A DNA stretch of 64,000 nt from Actinacidiphila cocklensis (GCF_907177275.1 NZ_CAJSLV010000049.1:31326-95325), one strand, 5' to 3'. Counted from the first letter of the stretch, positions 35,574 through 46,764 are shown. Program-made: numbers and translations. The notes: generated by a model from the sequence alone, not told the origin.

Positions 35574-37091
35574 TCAGTACGAGAAGGCCATCGGGCGGTC
35601 GTCGGCGTCCGCGCCGCCGCTGTCACCGCCGATACGGGTGGGGGGCTGCCGGTCGGCGTCGGTCAGTTCCGGCGGACCCGCCTTGGCGTACTTCAGCATC
35701 AGCCGGATCTCGACGACGGCGAGGACCGCGTAGAGGCTGGTGAAGACGATCAGCGAGGTCAGCACCTCGCCGGTGGACACCCCGGGGGAGACCGCGTCGC
35801 GGGTGCGCAGCACGCCGTAGACGACCCAGGGCTGGCGGCCGGTCTCGGTGAAGATCCAGCCCCAGGAGTTGGCGATCAGCGGGAAGACCATGGTCAGCAG
35901 CGCCAGCCGCCAGTACCAGCGGGACACTGCCGGGCCGAAGCGGATGCCTCTGGTCAGCATCAGGTGCGGCACCTCGTCCTCGCCGGTCCGGTGGTCGGGC
36001 GCCACCCACAGCCGGCGCCGGGTGAGCCACAGGCCGGCCGCGCCGATCCCGATCGAGACCACGCCGAAGCCGATCATCCAGCGGAAGCCCCAGTAGGCGA
36101 CCGGGATGTTCGGCCGGTAGTCACCGGGGCCGAACTTCTGCTGCTCGGCCTTGTTCACGTCGTTGATGCCGCCGACGTAGGAGGTGAAGTTGTCGGTGGC
36201 GAGGAAGGACAGCAGGTTGGGGACGTCGATCGCGACCTCGTTGTGGCCCTTGTTCACGTCACCGACCGCGAATATCGAGAAGGGCGCGCTCTTCTGGCCG
36301 TCCCACAGCGCCTCAGCCGCGGCCATCTTCATCGGCTGCTGCTTGAACATCACCTTGCCGAGCGTGTCCCCGCTGATCGCGGTGAGCGCACCGGCCACCA
36401 CCGCGACCACCAGTGCCAGCCGCAGCGAGGAGCGCATCACCGCGATGTGCTGCTTGCGCGCCAGGTGGTAGGCGGCGATGCCGATCATGAAGGCGGCGCC
36501 GGTCAGGAAGGCCGCCGACATGGTGTGGAAGAACTGCGCGAGCGCCGTGTTCTGGGTCAGCACCGCCCAGAAGTCGGTCAGCTCGGCCCGCTTGGTCTTG
36601 GGGTTGTAGCGGTAGCCGACCGGGTGCTGCATCCAGGAGTTGGCCGCCAGGATGAAGTACGCCGACAGGATCGTCCCGATCGAGACCATCCATATGCAGG
36701 CCAGGTGGATCCTCTTGGGCAGCTTGTCCCAGCCGAATATCCACAGCCCGACGAAGGTCGACTCGAAGAAGAAGGCGATCAGCGCCTCGAAGGCGAGCGG
36801 GGCGCCGAAGATGTCGCCCACGAAGCGCGAGTAGTCCGACCAGTTCATGCCGAACTGGAACTCCTGGACGATGCCCGTGACCACGCCCATGGCGATGTTG
36901 ATCAGGAAGAGTTTGCCCCAGAACTTGGTGGCTCTGAGGTACTTGTCCTTGGAGGTTCGCACCCAGGCGGTCTGCAGACCCGCGGTGAGCGCGGAGAGCG
37001 AGATCGTCAGGGGGACAAAGAGGAAGTGGTAGACGGTCGTCACGCCGAACTGCCACCTGGCGACGTTCAGTGGCTCCAGTGCGAGCTGCAC
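35574..37091 (-). CDS. cydA: Cytochrome bd oxidase subunit I
   Basis: Catalytic subunit of the high-affinity quinol oxidase in the plasma membrane, used at low oxygen. The 505-residue protein has nine expected membrane segments. His22 in YHFLFVPLTI corresponds to the heme b595 ligand of E. coli CydA, and the Q-loop/C-terminal GRQPWVVYGVLRT is kept. GTG 37091 is chosen because AAGGAGACG stands seven bases upstream and the protein then starts QLALEPLNVARWQFG, as in the family; the open frame runs to 37133. It is the first gene of the cydABCD operon and is preceded by a Rex-type box. Confidence 0.96.
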   Translation of the reverse strand: MQLALEPLNVARWQFGVTTVYHFLFVPLTISLSALTAGLQTAWVRTSKDKYLRATKFWGKLFLINIAMGVVTGIVQEFQFGMNWSDYSRFVGDIFGAPLAFEALIAFFFESTFVGLWIFGWDKLPKRIHLACIWMVSIGTILSAYFILAANSWMQHPVGYRYNPKTKRAELTDFWAVLTQNTALAQFFHTMSAAFLTGAAFMIGIAAYHLARKQHIAVMRSSLRLALVVAVVAGALTAISGDTLGKVMFKQQPMKMAAAEALWDGQKSAPFSIFAVGDVNKGHNEVAIDVPNLLSFLATDNFTSYVGGINDVNKAEQQKFGPGDYRPNIPVAYWGFRWMIGFGVVSIGIGAAGLWLTRRRLWVAPDHRTGEDEVPHLMLTRGIRFGPAVSRWYWRLALLTMVFPLIANSWGWIFTETGRQPWVVYGVLRTRDAVSPGVSTGEVLTSLIVFTSLYAVLAVVEIRLMLKYAKAGPPELTDADRQPPTRIGGDSGGADADDRPMAFSY

Positions 37092-37114
37092 GATACGTCT
37101 CCTTTTGCGTCGCG

Positions 37115-37140
37115 CTTGTGAACGTGAACTCATTCACAAG
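37115..37140. promoter_or_regulatory. Rex-type operator upstream of cydA
   Basis: CTTGTGAA (37115-37122) and its complement TTCACAAG (37133-37140) form an inverted repeat with a 10-base spacer. Inside it, cgtgaactcattcaca (37123-37138; tgtgaatgagttcacg on the minus strand) is close to the 16-base Rex box TGTGAACGCGTTCACA known from S. coelicolor. Rex senses NADH/NAD+ and represses cydABCD in that species. The box is 25-50 bases upstream of the cydA start. Confidence 0.85.
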
Positions 37141-37245
37141 CAGTATCGCGCACACGTGTTCGCCCCCTGCCACCGGGGGGTGGTCAGAGGGCGAATGAGC
37201 AGGTCAGCGCTGCTTTCGGAGCCGTTGCCAGGCTCGCGGAGCGGG

Positions 37246-38328
37246 TCAGATCTCCTTGCGGAACGCCTCGGCCGTCCGCAGCAGCAGATCGTTCGCCGCC
37301 GACTCGCCCACCGTGATCCGTACGCCCTCGCCGGCGAACGGCCGGACCGTCGTGCCGGACCGCTCGCACATCTCCGCGAAGGCCTCCGTACGCTCCCCCA
37401 ACCGCAGCCAGACGAAGTTGGCCTGGGTCTCCGGCACCGTCCAGCCCTGCCCGGTCAGCTCGTCGACCACCCGGGTCCGCTCGGCGACCAGGCCCGCGAC
37501 CCGTTCCAGCAGCGCGGGCTCGGCCCGCAGGCTCGCCACCGCCGCGTCCTGCGCGAGCTGGCTCACCCCGAAGGGCACCGCCGTCTTGCGCAGCGCCTCC
37601 GCGACCGGCGCGTGCGCGATGGCGAAACCGATCCGCAGGCCCGCAAGGCCATACGCCTTGGAGAAGGTCCGCAGCACCGCCACGTTCGGCCGCTCCCGGT
37701 AGAGGTCCGTGCCGTCGGGCACGTCGGGGTCGGTGATGAACTCGCGGTAGGCCTCGTCCAGCACCACCAGCACATCGCCCGGCACCCGGTCGAGGAAGCG
37801 CTCCAGCTCCGCTCTGCGCACCACGGTTCCGGTGGGGTTGTTGGGGTTGCAGACGAAGATCAGCCGGGTCCGCTCGGTGACCGCGTCGGCCATCGCGTCC
37901 AGGTCGTGCCGCTCCGCGGCGTCCAGCGGCACCTGCACCGGACGCGCACCGCTGATCCGGGTGATGATCGGATAGGCCTCGAAGGACCGCCAGGCGTAGA
38001 TCACCTCGTCGCCCGGTCCCGAGGTCGCCTGCAGCAGCTGCTGCGCCACTCCCACCGAGCCGGTCCCGGTCGCCACGTGCTCGGCCGGCACCCCGAACCG
38101 CGCCGCCAGCTCGCCGGTGAGCCGCGAGCAGGACAAGTCCGGATAACGATTGAAGGACGCCGCGGCGGCGGTGGCCGCCTCCAGGACACCGGGCAGCGGC
38201 GGGTACGGGTTCTCGTTCGAGGACAGCTTGAAGGCCGGCACGCCCTCCTCCACCGCCGGGGGACGCCCCGGCTTGTAGGTGGGGATACCGTCCAGTTCCG
38301 CGCGCAGCTTCGGGGTCTCGGGGCTCAT
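37246..38328 (-). CDS. hisC: Histidinol-phosphate aminotransferase (HisC-type)
   Basis: A PLP enzyme of aminotransferase fold type I, 360 residues. [11 protein letters not shown] near 31-41, [12 protein letters not shown] near 89, the substrate/PLP segment [10 protein letters not shown] near 159, [10 protein letters not shown] near 186, and the PLP-binding Lys in [15 protein letters not shown] near 221 are all present. It would transfer an amino group to imidazole-acetol phosphate, or to an aromatic keto acid: streptomycetes keep the main hisC in the his operon, so this second copy may work in Phe/Tyr synthesis, which would fit the pheA nearby. ATG 38328 has AGGGTG six bases upstream. Confidence 0.9.
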   Translation of the reverse strand: MSPETPKLRAELDGIPTYKPGRPPAVEEGVPAFKLSSNENPYPPLPGVLEAATAAAASFNRYPDLSCSRLTGELAARFGVPAEHVATGTGSVGVAQQLLQATSGPGDEVIYAWRSFEAYPIITRISGARPVQVPLDAAERHDLDAMADAVTERTRLIFVCNPNNPTGTVVRRAELERFLDRVPGDVLVVLDEAYREFITDPDVPDGTDLYRERPNVAVLRTFSKAYGLAGLRIGFAIAHAPVAEALRKTAVPFGVSQLAQDAAVASLRAEPALLERVAGLVAERTRVVDELTGQGWTVPETQANFVWLRLGERTEAFAEMCERSGTTVRPFAGEGVRITVGESAANDLLLRTAEAFRKEI

Positions 38329-38494
38329 GGCCACACCCTACGAGCACCGCGCCGACCTGGGGAGTGCGGTGCACCACCGCTCTCAGCGCCCCTCCGGCAC
38401 ACTGCCGCGGGCCGCCCGCCGGGACCCCCGCGGGAGGTGGCGCGAAAGCGCCGCGCACCCACCCGGCCGGGCGCGCGCGCTCTTGTGCCGGAGG

Positions 38495-38525
38495 CGTGCG
38501 CCACCCCATGCTCCGGTGGCGCGCG
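38495..38525. other. Strong hairpin in the hisC-LacI divergent gap
   Basis: GCGCCACC (38498-38505) pairs with GGTGGCGC (38515-38522) around a nine-base loop, and three more outer pairs extend the stem to 11. A second, smaller hairpin (GGCGC-GAAA-GCGCC, a GNRA-type tetraloop) lies at 38439-38452. The whole 417-base gap between hisC and the LacI gene shows no convincing coding frame. It could be a 5' leader element, a small RNA, or just GC-rich structure. Confidence 0.55.
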
Positions 38526-38745
38526 GGGTGGCGCGCTTCCCCCGTAGGAGTGAGTTGGCGCCATGGCTTCGATTGGGCCAATGGCCGAAGGATCGCTGTC
38601 CTCGTGCCCTGATCGCTTCAACTCCCGCCCTGCCGCCTGCATATTCCACATGGCATAACGGCTTCGATCATGCAGAAACCTTCCTTCGGGGTGGCTCGCC
38701 GGGTGGCGGCCGGGCGGACCAACGCCGCCCTAATATCGGCACGCC

Positions 38746-39852
38746 ATGACAGCAGCAGGTAATCACCAGGCGAGCCGGCCCGTCGGACGCCGGCTGGAAC
38801 GGGCGGGGATCAGGGATGTCGCCGCTGCCGCCGGCGTCTCGATCACGACTGTCTCCGACGCGCTCAACGGCAAGGGCCGACTGCCCGACGCCACCCGACG
38901 CCATGTCCGTGAGGTCGCCGACCGGCTGGGCTACCGCCCCTCCGCCGCCGCCCGCACACTGCGCACCGGCAGGTCCGGCCTGATCGGCCTGACGGTGACG
39001 ACATACGGCGAAGAACCGTTCACCTTCACCGAGTTCGCGTACTTCGCGGAGATGGCACGAGCCGCCACCTCCGCCGCGCTCGCCCGCGGCTACGCCCTGG
39101 TCATCCTGCCCGCGTCCTCGCGGCACGACGTATGGGGCAATGTCGCGCTGGACGGAACGGTCGTCGTCGACCCCTCCGACCACGACCCGGTGGTCACCGA
39201 ACTCGTCCGGCAGGGCGTGCCGGTGGTCAGCGACGGCCGCCCGGCCGGCAGCCTGCCGGTGCACGCCTGGGTCGACAACGACCACGAGGAGGCCGTGCTC
39301 GGCATCCTCGACCACCTCGCCGCGGCAGGCGCCCGCAGGATCGGCCTGCTCACCGGCACCAGCACCGACACGTACACCCGGCTGTCGACCACCGCATACC
39401 TGGAGTGGTGCGAACGCATCGGCCAGGAACCGGTCTACGAGGCCTACCCGGCCCACGACCCGTGTGCCGGCGCCGTCGCCGCCGACCGCTTACTCGCCCG
39501 GCCCGACCGGCCCGACGCCGTCTACGGGCTCTTCGACCCCAACGGCACCGACCTGCTCGCCGCCGCACGCCGCTACGGCCTGCGGGTGCCCGACGACCTG
39601 CTGCTCGTCTGCTGCAGCGAGAGCACCGGCTACGCCGCGACCGAGCCGCCGATCACCACGTTGTCCCTCAAACCGCGCCGGATCGGCACCGCCGTGGTGC
39701 AGTTGCTCATCGACGCCATCGAGGGCGTGGGACCCGCCCACCCCGTGCAGCAGGTGATGCCGACCGAGCTGATCATCCGCACGTCCTCGCAACGCCGCCC
39801 GCACCGCACGACCGTCAGCCCGCCCCGCACCCCTGCCCGGGGTGAGGGCTAG
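38746..39852 (+). CDS. LacI-family transcriptional regulator
   Basis: A 368-residue regulator. The N-terminal LacI helix-turn-helix covers residues 21-68 (GIRDVAAAAGVSITTVSDAL, then LPDATRRHVREVADRLGYRP), followed by the hinge and a periplasmic-binding-protein core (about 75-345) that would bind a sugar or other small ligand. TAATAT at 38731-38736 gives a -10 with only nine bases to the ATG. It is transcribed away from hisC and is followed by a terminator hairpin. No target gene stands next to it. Confidence 0.93.
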   Translation: MTAAGNHQASRPVGRRLERAGIRDVAAAAGVSITTVSDALNGKGRLPDATRRHVREVADRLGYRPSAAARTLRTGRSGLIGLTVTTYGEEPFTFTEFAYFAEMARAATSAALARGYALVILPASSRHDVWGNVALDGTVVVDPSDHDPVVTELVRQGVPVVSDGRPAGSLPVHAWVDNDHEEAVLGILDHLAAAGARRIGLLTGTSTDTYTRLSTTAYLEWCERIGQEPVYEAYPAHDPCAGAVAADRLLARPDRPDAVYGLFDPNGTDLLAAARRYGLRVPDDLLLVCCSESTGYAATEPPITTLSLKPRRIGTAVVQLLIDAIEGVGPAHPVQQVMPTELIIRTSSQRRPHRTTVSPPRTPARGEG

Positions 39853-39860
39853 GGCGGGAA

Positions 39861-39882
39861 CCAGGCCCGCACCAGGGCCTGG
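39861..39882 (+). terminator. Terminator hairpin after the LacI gene
   Basis: CCAGGCCC (39861-39868) pairs with GGGCCTGG (39875-39882) around a six-base loop, starting eight bases after the stop codon. No U-tract follows, as is usual in Streptomyces. Confidence 0.75.
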
Positions 39883-40019
39883 ATCAGGGCCGGGAACGAC
39901 GTCCGGACGGGGCCGCTGCGCGCCGACGCGCGGCACCGTCCTTCGTCAAGCCTTCGTATTGCCGTGGTGGCTACGGGGTGTTTTGTCTGTACCCTGCGAA
40001 ATCCAGCTGCCCGGGTATG

Positions 40020-40048
40020 TCACAACGCGACAGCGTCATTCCTATGAT
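40020..40048 (+). promoter_or_regulatory. Candidate promoter of the metallophosphoesterase gene
   Basis: TATGAT (40043-40048) is a good -10 element. TCACAA (40020-40025), 17 bases before it, is a weak -35. The start codon is at 40081, so this would give a normal short leader with GGAGGGG. Confidence 0.5.
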
Positions 40049-40080
40049 GGGCGGATGGCGGCGCGATCGTGGAGGGGTCG

Positions 40081-41448
40081 ATGACTCAGGGGGCAGGTCA
40101 GGGGGCCGAGCCCGGGACCGCGGAGAGCTGGCGTCCCGAGGCGGCTTTTGAGCGCGCGGCAGGTTACGAGCACGCGCTGGGCGTCACGCCCGCGCCCGCG
40201 TTCGAGCAGGCCGCGGGCACGGCGGAGGCCGCCGGTTACGACGCCGGCCCGGCCGAGGCCGCGCAGTACGACACGCCCGCCGGGTACGAGCACGAACCGG
40301 CAGGCGCCGGCTTCGAGCAGCCGCGGGAGGCCGCCGGCGGCTACGGCCGCGAGCACGAACCTGCCGCGGGCTACCGCGGTGAGCACCAGAGCGCCGCGCC
40401 CTACGGCCAGGAGAGCGCGTCGGCCGGATATCCCGCGCCGCCGCCCGTCCCCGCCTTCGGCAGCGCCCCGCCCGCGCACGCCCCGACCGTGCCCGCGCCG
40501 CCGCGGCCGTACGAACCCACCGAGCGCGACACGCCGCTGGTCCCCGCCGACTACACGCCCACCGCCCGCGACCTGCCGGTGCTCGGCGACCCCGCGGAGA
40601 CGGCGGGCGAACGGCCCGAGCGACCGGGACCGCTCTACGTCGTCGGCGATGTGCACGGCTACCTCGACGAGTTGCTCGCCGCGCTCGCCGAACGCGGCCT
40701 CGTGGACGGCGAGGGCCACTGGGCGGCGGGCAGCGCCCGGCTGTGGTTCCTCGGCGACTTCACCGACCGCGGCCCCGACGGCATCGGCGTGATCGAGCTG
40801 GTCATGCAGCTGTCCGCGGAGGCCGCCGCCGCCGGCGGATACTGCCGCGCCCTGATGGGCAACCACGAACTGCTGCTGCTCGGCGCCCACCGCTTCGGCG
40901 ACACGCCCGTCAACTCCGCGGGCGGCACCGCGTCCTTCCTCGCCGCCTGGCGGCTCAACGGCGGCCAGCCCTCCGACATGGAGCGGCTGGAGGACCGGCA
41001 CCTGACCTGGATCTCCCGGCTGGACGCCGCGCACCTCACCGACGGCCACCTGCTGATGCACTCCGACACCACCGCGTATCTGGACTACGGCAGCAGCATC
41101 GAGGAGATGAACGACGCGATCACCGGCGTCCTGCAGCGCAACGACGCCGACGAGTGCTGGGACCTCTTCCGCAAGCTCACCAAGCGCTTCGCCTACCGCG
41201 GCGACGACGGCCCGCAGGCCGCCCGCGAGATCCTCGGCGTCTACGGCGGCCAGCGGGTGGTGCACGGCCACAGCCCGATCCCCTACCTGCTGGGCGAGGC
41301 GGGCGGCGAGGTGCCGCAGGACAGCGGGGAGCGCGGTTACGCGGTGAGCGGTCCGATGGTCTACGCGGACAGTCTCGCCGTGGCGATGGACGGTGGCGTC
41401 ACGATGGAAGGGCGCCTCCTGGTTGCCCAACTCCCGCTGATTGGCTAG
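40081..41448 (+). CDS. Calcineurin-like metallophosphoesterase with long disordered N-terminus
   Basis: A 455-residue protein. Residues 1-180 are Ala/Gly/Glu/Pro/Tyr-rich, with repeats of the type GYEH, AGYD and GYPAPPP, and look disordered. The catalytic domain (about 180-455) has the metal-binding series GDVHGY near 188, GDFTDRGPD near 221, GNHE near 260 and HGHSP near 398, so it should bind two metals and hydrolyse phosphate esters (protein or nucleotide substrates are both possible). ATG 40081 is preferred because GGAGGGG lies five bases upstream. Confidence 0.9.
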   Translation: MTQGAGQGAEPGTAESWRPEAAFERAAGYEHALGVTPAPAFEQAAGTAEAAGYDAGPAEAAQYDTPAGYEHEPAGAGFEQPREAAGGYGREHEPAAGYRGEHQSAAPYGQESASAGYPAPPPVPAFGSAPPAHAPTVPAPPRPYEPTERDTPLVPADYTPTARDLPVLGDPAETAGERPERPGPLYVVGDVHGYLDELLAALAERGLVDGEGHWAAGSARLWFLGDFTDRGPDGIGVIELVMQLSAEAAAAGGYCRALMGNHELLLLGAHRFGDTPVNSAGGTASFLAAWRLNGGQPSDMERLEDRHLTWISRLDAAHLTDGHLLMHSDTTAYLDYGSSIEEMNDAITGVLQRNDADECWDLFRKLTKRFAYRGDDGPQAAREILGVYGGQRVVHGHSPIPYLLGEAGGEVPQDSGERGYAVSGPMVYADSLAVAMDGGVTMEGRLLVAQLPLIG

Positions 41449-41608
41449 CCTCCACATTTCCTGGTTGCACCCTGTTACGGTCTGACCTCCCCGCTCTACC
41501 ATCGCTCTATCCGTAGGCACACCGCTCTCCGCGCATCCGGCCGGCCGAGCCCGTTCCGTTGACGGAACACCGGCCTCGCTCGGGGAGTCGGAGCATCGGG
41601 GGATGCAC

Positions 41609-42463
41609 ATGACCACCGCTCCACACCTGCTCAACGAAGACCGCCCGGATTTCGGGCACGTACTCGACGAGGCCCTGCGCATCGTTCTGGACGAGGACGG
41701 CGCACGCGGCCCGGTAGGGCCGGTCGGCACCGCCCTGCCGCTGAACGCCGAGCAGTTGCGCACCCTTGCGCTGGCCGCCGCCGAGCAGATCAGCGAGCAG
41801 GCGGCCGACGAGTACGACGCCTACCGCACGATCCGCGCCCGGACGCGGGAGGCGGTGCGGGAGGCCGCGCGGTCCCGCGACAGCCGGGCCTTCAGCTACG
41901 CCGCCATGGGCGTCGCGGACGGCGCCGGGTCAGGGGCAGGGCTCGCCGCCGTCATCGCCGTCCTGACGCCGCTGCTCGCCGGAGCCGCGGCGCTGATCTT
42001 TCTGCTGATCGGCTACTCGATGGCCGCGGTGCACCCGCAGCCGGGCATCGCCTCGCCGCTGCGTACCGCCGGCTGGTTCTTCGCCGCGGTCGCCGCCGCG
42101 GCGATCCTGCTCGGCGGCATCGGACTGCTGCTGACCGCGCTGCGGGACGGATCGAGCGCCATCCACGACGCGCCCGACCGGATGCCGCCCGAGGTGCTGC
42201 AGGCCCGTGAGGCGTGGCGTCAGGCGCTGCTCGACCGCGGGCTGCTGCCCTTCCTGGACGACGCGCTGAGCGACACCCCGGCCCCCGCAGCGCCGGCCCA
42301 GGCGCCCGCCGCTCCGCGCATGCCGCGGCTCGGCTACTCCCGCCCCGACTTCTCCTCGCCGCAGGACCCGCGGCCGACCTCGCCGCGCTTCAGCAGCCCG
42401 GACTTCAGCAGTCCCGACTTCGGCAGCCCGGACTTCGGCGGCCCCGACCACGCGCAGGACTGA
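41609..42463 (+). CDS. Membrane protein with FSSPDF-repeat tail
   Basis: A 284-residue protein with two membrane segments near residues 113-145 and 152-175. The N-terminal 100 residues are soluble and acidic; the C-terminal tail is Pro-rich and ends in short direct repeats of SSPDF, SSPDF, GSPDF and GGPD, read from about 262 on. Such repeats are often in cell-envelope or cell-division proteins; the function is unknown. ATG 41609 is preferred over 41603 because a G-rich stretch lies about six bases before it. Confidence 0.72.
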   Translation: MTTAPHLLNEDRPDFGHVLDEALRIVLDEDGARGPVGPVGTALPLNAEQLRTLALAAAEQISEQAADEYDAYRTIRARTREAVREAARSRDSRAFSYAAMGVADGAGSGAGLAAVIAVLTPLLAGAAALIFLLIGYSMAAVHPQPGIASPLRTAGWFFAAVAAAAILLGGIGLLLTALRDGSSAIHDAPDRMPPEVLQAREAWRQALLDRGLLPFLDDALSDTPAPAAPAQAPAAPRMPRLGYSRPDFSSPQDPRPTSPRFSSPDFSSPDFGSPDFGGPDHAQD

Positions 42464-42575
42464 CGCCACGCCTCCTCCCGGGTGACCCCGGCGCCCCGGT
42501 TGGCCGACCCCGGTCGCGCCCGGCCCTGGACGTTGTTTGACTCATCCCGTACCTGGTCAGACGGGAGAAGTCCAC

Positions 42576-42935
42576 ATGCGCGTCCGCCGTACGCTCGCCG
42601 TCCTGAGCACGATCGTCCCGCTGGTGTGGGCGGCCACGGGCTGCTCGGACTCCTCGGGAGGCCGGATCACCGCCACGCGCGGACTGACCTTCGCCCAGAG
42701 CATCAGCAACCCCGTGCACGGCAAGTGCCAGGCCTTCGCCCCGCTCGGGGTGGACCGGGTCAGCAACCACACCGGCATCGACATCGTCCTGCACAAGGGC
42801 TTCGGCTGCACCGACCCCGCCGGCCGCCCCAGCTCCTACCTGGGCACGACCTACTCCGCGAGCGCCGTCATCTCCCTCGGCCTGTGGCACAGCTTCTCCA
42901 CCGTCGGCTGGCCCCCGCCGGTGAACCCCAACTGA
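42576..42935 (+). CDS. Small secreted lipoprotein
   Basis: A 119-residue protein. The N-terminus has a Lys/Arg-rich start (MRVRRT), a hydrophobic core (LAVLSTIVPLVWA) and a lipobox ATGC with Cys near residue 22, then a Ser/Gly-rich linker. The mature part holds two further Cys (GKCQAF and FGCTD) that could form a disulfide. ATG 42576 has GGGAGAAG just upstream. Function unknown. Confidence 0.75.
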   Translation: MRVRRTLAVLSTIVPLVWAATGCSDSSGGRITATRGLTFAQSISNPVHGKCQAFAPLGVDRVSNHTGIDIVLHKGFGCTDPAGRPSSYLGTTYSASAVISLGLWHSFSTVGWPPPVNPN

Positions 42936-42967
42936 CCGCGCCCGCCGAACCGAGGCCCTGCTCCGTG

Positions 42968-43006
42968 CCGTTGCCCTGACCGCGGCACCCGCGGCCAGGG
43001 CAACGG
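42968..43006. terminator. Bidirectional terminator between lipoprotein and thiC
   Basis: CCGTTGCCCTG (42968-42978) pairs with CAGGGCAACGG (42996-43006), and an inner CCGCGG pair extends the stem. It lies between two convergent genes, ending seven bases before the thiC stop codon. Confidence 0.85.
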
Positions 43007-43012
43007 CGAAGC

Positions 43013-44890
<1,878 letters not shown>

Positions 44891-44964
44891 GCGTTTGCAA
44901 AGGTGGCCCCAACGGTAGCGGTTGGGTGCATACAGGCACCAGGGGGCCTTGCGATGATCGGCCC

Positions 44965-46389
44965 GTGGACTCCCCCCATGAGCATGCGCACCACCCGCCG
45001 CCCGGCGGCACCGTTCCCGGGCAGGCCGACGGCGGCGTACATGGCGACGGCAACGTACCTGGCCACGGCTCGGTACATAGTCACGGCTCGGTACATGGCC
45101 ACGGCCATGCGCACGGCCCGGTGCCGCCGGTCTCGCGGCGGCTGCGCCGGGTCATCGCCGCGGTCCTGGTGCCCTTCGCCGCCGCGGTGGTCGTCGGCCT
45201 GGTCGTGCTCTGGCCGGGCGGGGCGCCGCAGCACGCACGTACCGGTGTCGGCTTCGACCAGCAGACCCGGCAGGGCCAGGTGGTGAAGCTGGTCGCGGTC
45301 TCCTGCAAGGCCGCGGCGGCCGCCCCCGACACCGACGCGGCCGGGACGGCGACGAGCGACGCCTGCCAGAAGGCGACCATCGAGGTGGCCTCGGGTCCCG
45401 ACAAGGGCACGACCTTCACCGAGATCGTGCAGCCCGACCAGACCCGGCGCTACACCGCGGGTGAGGGCGTCGTCCTGGCCTACGCCCCCTCCGCACCGCC
45501 CGGCCTGCGCTACTCGGTCACCGATGTGCAGCGCGGCTTCCCGCTGGCGCTGCTGGCCGGGATCTTCGCGCTCGCGGTCATCGTGGTCGGCCGGCTGCGC
45601 GGGCTGATGGCGCTGATCGCGCTCGCGGTGTCCTTCGGGGTGCTGACGCTGTTCATCCTCCCGGCGATCCTGCACGGCGACGATCCGCTGCTGGTGGCGG
45701 TCGTCGGCGGCAGCGCGATCATGCTGATCGCGCTGTACATGTGCCACGGCGTCAACGCCCGCACCTCGGTCGCGGTGATCGGCACGCTGTGCTCGCTGTT
45801 CCTGATCGGCGTGCTCGGCTCGGTGTTCATCTCATGGGCGCATCTGACCGGCAACACCTCGGACGAGACCGGTCTGATCCACAGCCTCTACCCCGGCATC
45901 CAGATCAAGGGCGTCCTGCTCGCCGGCGTGATCATCGGCTCGCTGGGCGTGCTGGACGACGTGACCGTCACCCAGGTCGCGGCGGTGTGGGAGCTCAAGG
46001 ACGCCGACCCGGGCGCGAGCCGGCGCAAGCTGTACGGGGCGGGTATGCGCATCGGCCGCGACCACATCGCCTCGGTCGTCAACACCCTGGTGATGGCCTA
46101 CGCGGGGGCCGCGCTGCCGCTGCTGCTGCTCTTCTCGATCGCCCGCAGCGGGGTGTTGCAGGTGGCGGACAGCGAACTGGTCGCGGAGGAGATCGTCAGG
46201 ACCCTGGTCGGCAGCATCGGCCTGGTCGCCTCCGTGCCCCTGACGACGGCGCTCGCGGCGCTGGTGGTCGGCGCGGACCGGCCGCAGCCTGCGGGGTCCG
46301 CCCGCAGCACGGGACGTGGCGGAGGCCACGGAGGCGCCGTACGTACGCTCGCCGCCGGTGGCGGGGGCCACCGGCGGCGGGGGAAATGA
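44965..46389 (+). CDS. YibE/F-family membrane protein with His-rich N-terminus
   Basis: A 474-residue protein. Residues 1-45 hold a His/Gly-rich run of short units (HGDGNVPGHG, SVHSHGSVHGHGHAHG), which could bind metal ions. A first membrane segment near 56-78 leads to an extracytosolic domain, then about seven membrane segments from 197 on (GIFALAVIVVGRL, ALIALAVSFGVLTLFILPAIL and so on), the YibE/F core. Function unknown, perhaps transport or export linked to the envelope. GTG 44965 is used because the His-rich part starts there; upstream translation to 44839 looks unlike coding. It is divergent from thiC. Confidence 0.8.
   Translation: MDSPHEHAHHPPPGGTVPGQADGGVHGDGNVPGHGSVHSHGSVHGHGHAHGPVPPVSRRLRRVIAAVLVPFAAAVVVGLVVLWPGGAPQHARTGVGFDQQTRQGQVVKLVAVSCKAAAAAPDTDAAGTATSDACQKATIEVASGPDKGTTFTEIVQPDQTRRYTAGEGVVLAYAPSAPPGLRYSVTDVQRGFPLALLAGIFALAVIVVGRLRGLMALIALAVSFGVLTLFILPAILHGDDPLLVAVVGGSAIMLIALYMCHGVNARTSVAVIGTLCSLFLIGVLGSVFISWAHLTGNTSDETGLIHSLYPGIQIKGVLLAGVIIGSLGVLDDVTVTQVAAVWELKDADPGASRRKLYGAGMRIGRDHIASVVNTLVMAYAGAALPLLLLFSIARSGVLQVADSELVAEEIVRTLVGSIGLVASVPLTTALAALVVGADRPQPAGSARSTGRGGGHGGAVRTLAAGGGGHRRRGK
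46351..46378 (+). terminator. Terminator hairpin at the yibE/F-like gene 3' end
   Basis: GCCGCCGGTGGC (46351-46362) and GCCACCGGCGGC (46367-46378) form a perfect 12-pair stem with a four-base loop. It overlaps the last codons of the gene and lies before the convergent DUF5326 gene. Confidence 0.75.
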
Positions 46390-46413
46390 ACGGGCGGGAG
46401 GTCGTGGGGGCCG

Positions 46414-46635
46414 TCACCAATCGCGCTTCGACGACTTCGAGGACCCGCCGGACGTGACGCGCTTCACGACCAGGACCAGCGCCCCGACCAGAACCACGAA
46501 CACGATCACCTTGAACAGCAGGCCGATCACGAAGCTCACCAGGGCCGCGACCAGGGAACCGAAGACCACCAGCGCGATCACCGGCACGGCGACCCACTTG
46601 ACCCACCACGGCAGGCCCTTCAGCAGCTTGTCCAT
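46414..46635 (-). CDS. DUF5326 family small membrane protein
   Basis: A 73-residue protein: a short start (MDKLLKGLPWWVKWVAVPVI), two membrane segments (VIALVVFGSLVAALVSFVIG and LLFKVIVFVVLVGALVLVV) and a basic, Ser-rich tail. This matches the Streptomyces DUF5326 family. ATG 46635 has AAGGAGAG about ten bases upstream. Confidence 0.85.
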   Translation of the reverse strand: MDKLLKGLPWWVKWVAVPVIALVVFGSLVAALVSFVIGLLFKVIVFVVLVGALVLVVKRVTSGGSSKSSKRDW

Positions 46636-46764
46636 GACGCCTTGACTCTCCTTCGTCCCCGCACCGGGGTCGGTCCGGCGGTTGCTCCGCCGATACTTCG
46701 ACTGTAGAGCCACTCCTGCCCCGTGCGGGGCTCGGGGACGCCGGATACGACCCTGAAGACTCCC

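Noticed and set aside
38279-38749. 156-codon frame before the LacI gene
   Set aside because: Low-complexity Arg/Pro-rich sequence that overlaps the hisC start and the hairpins.
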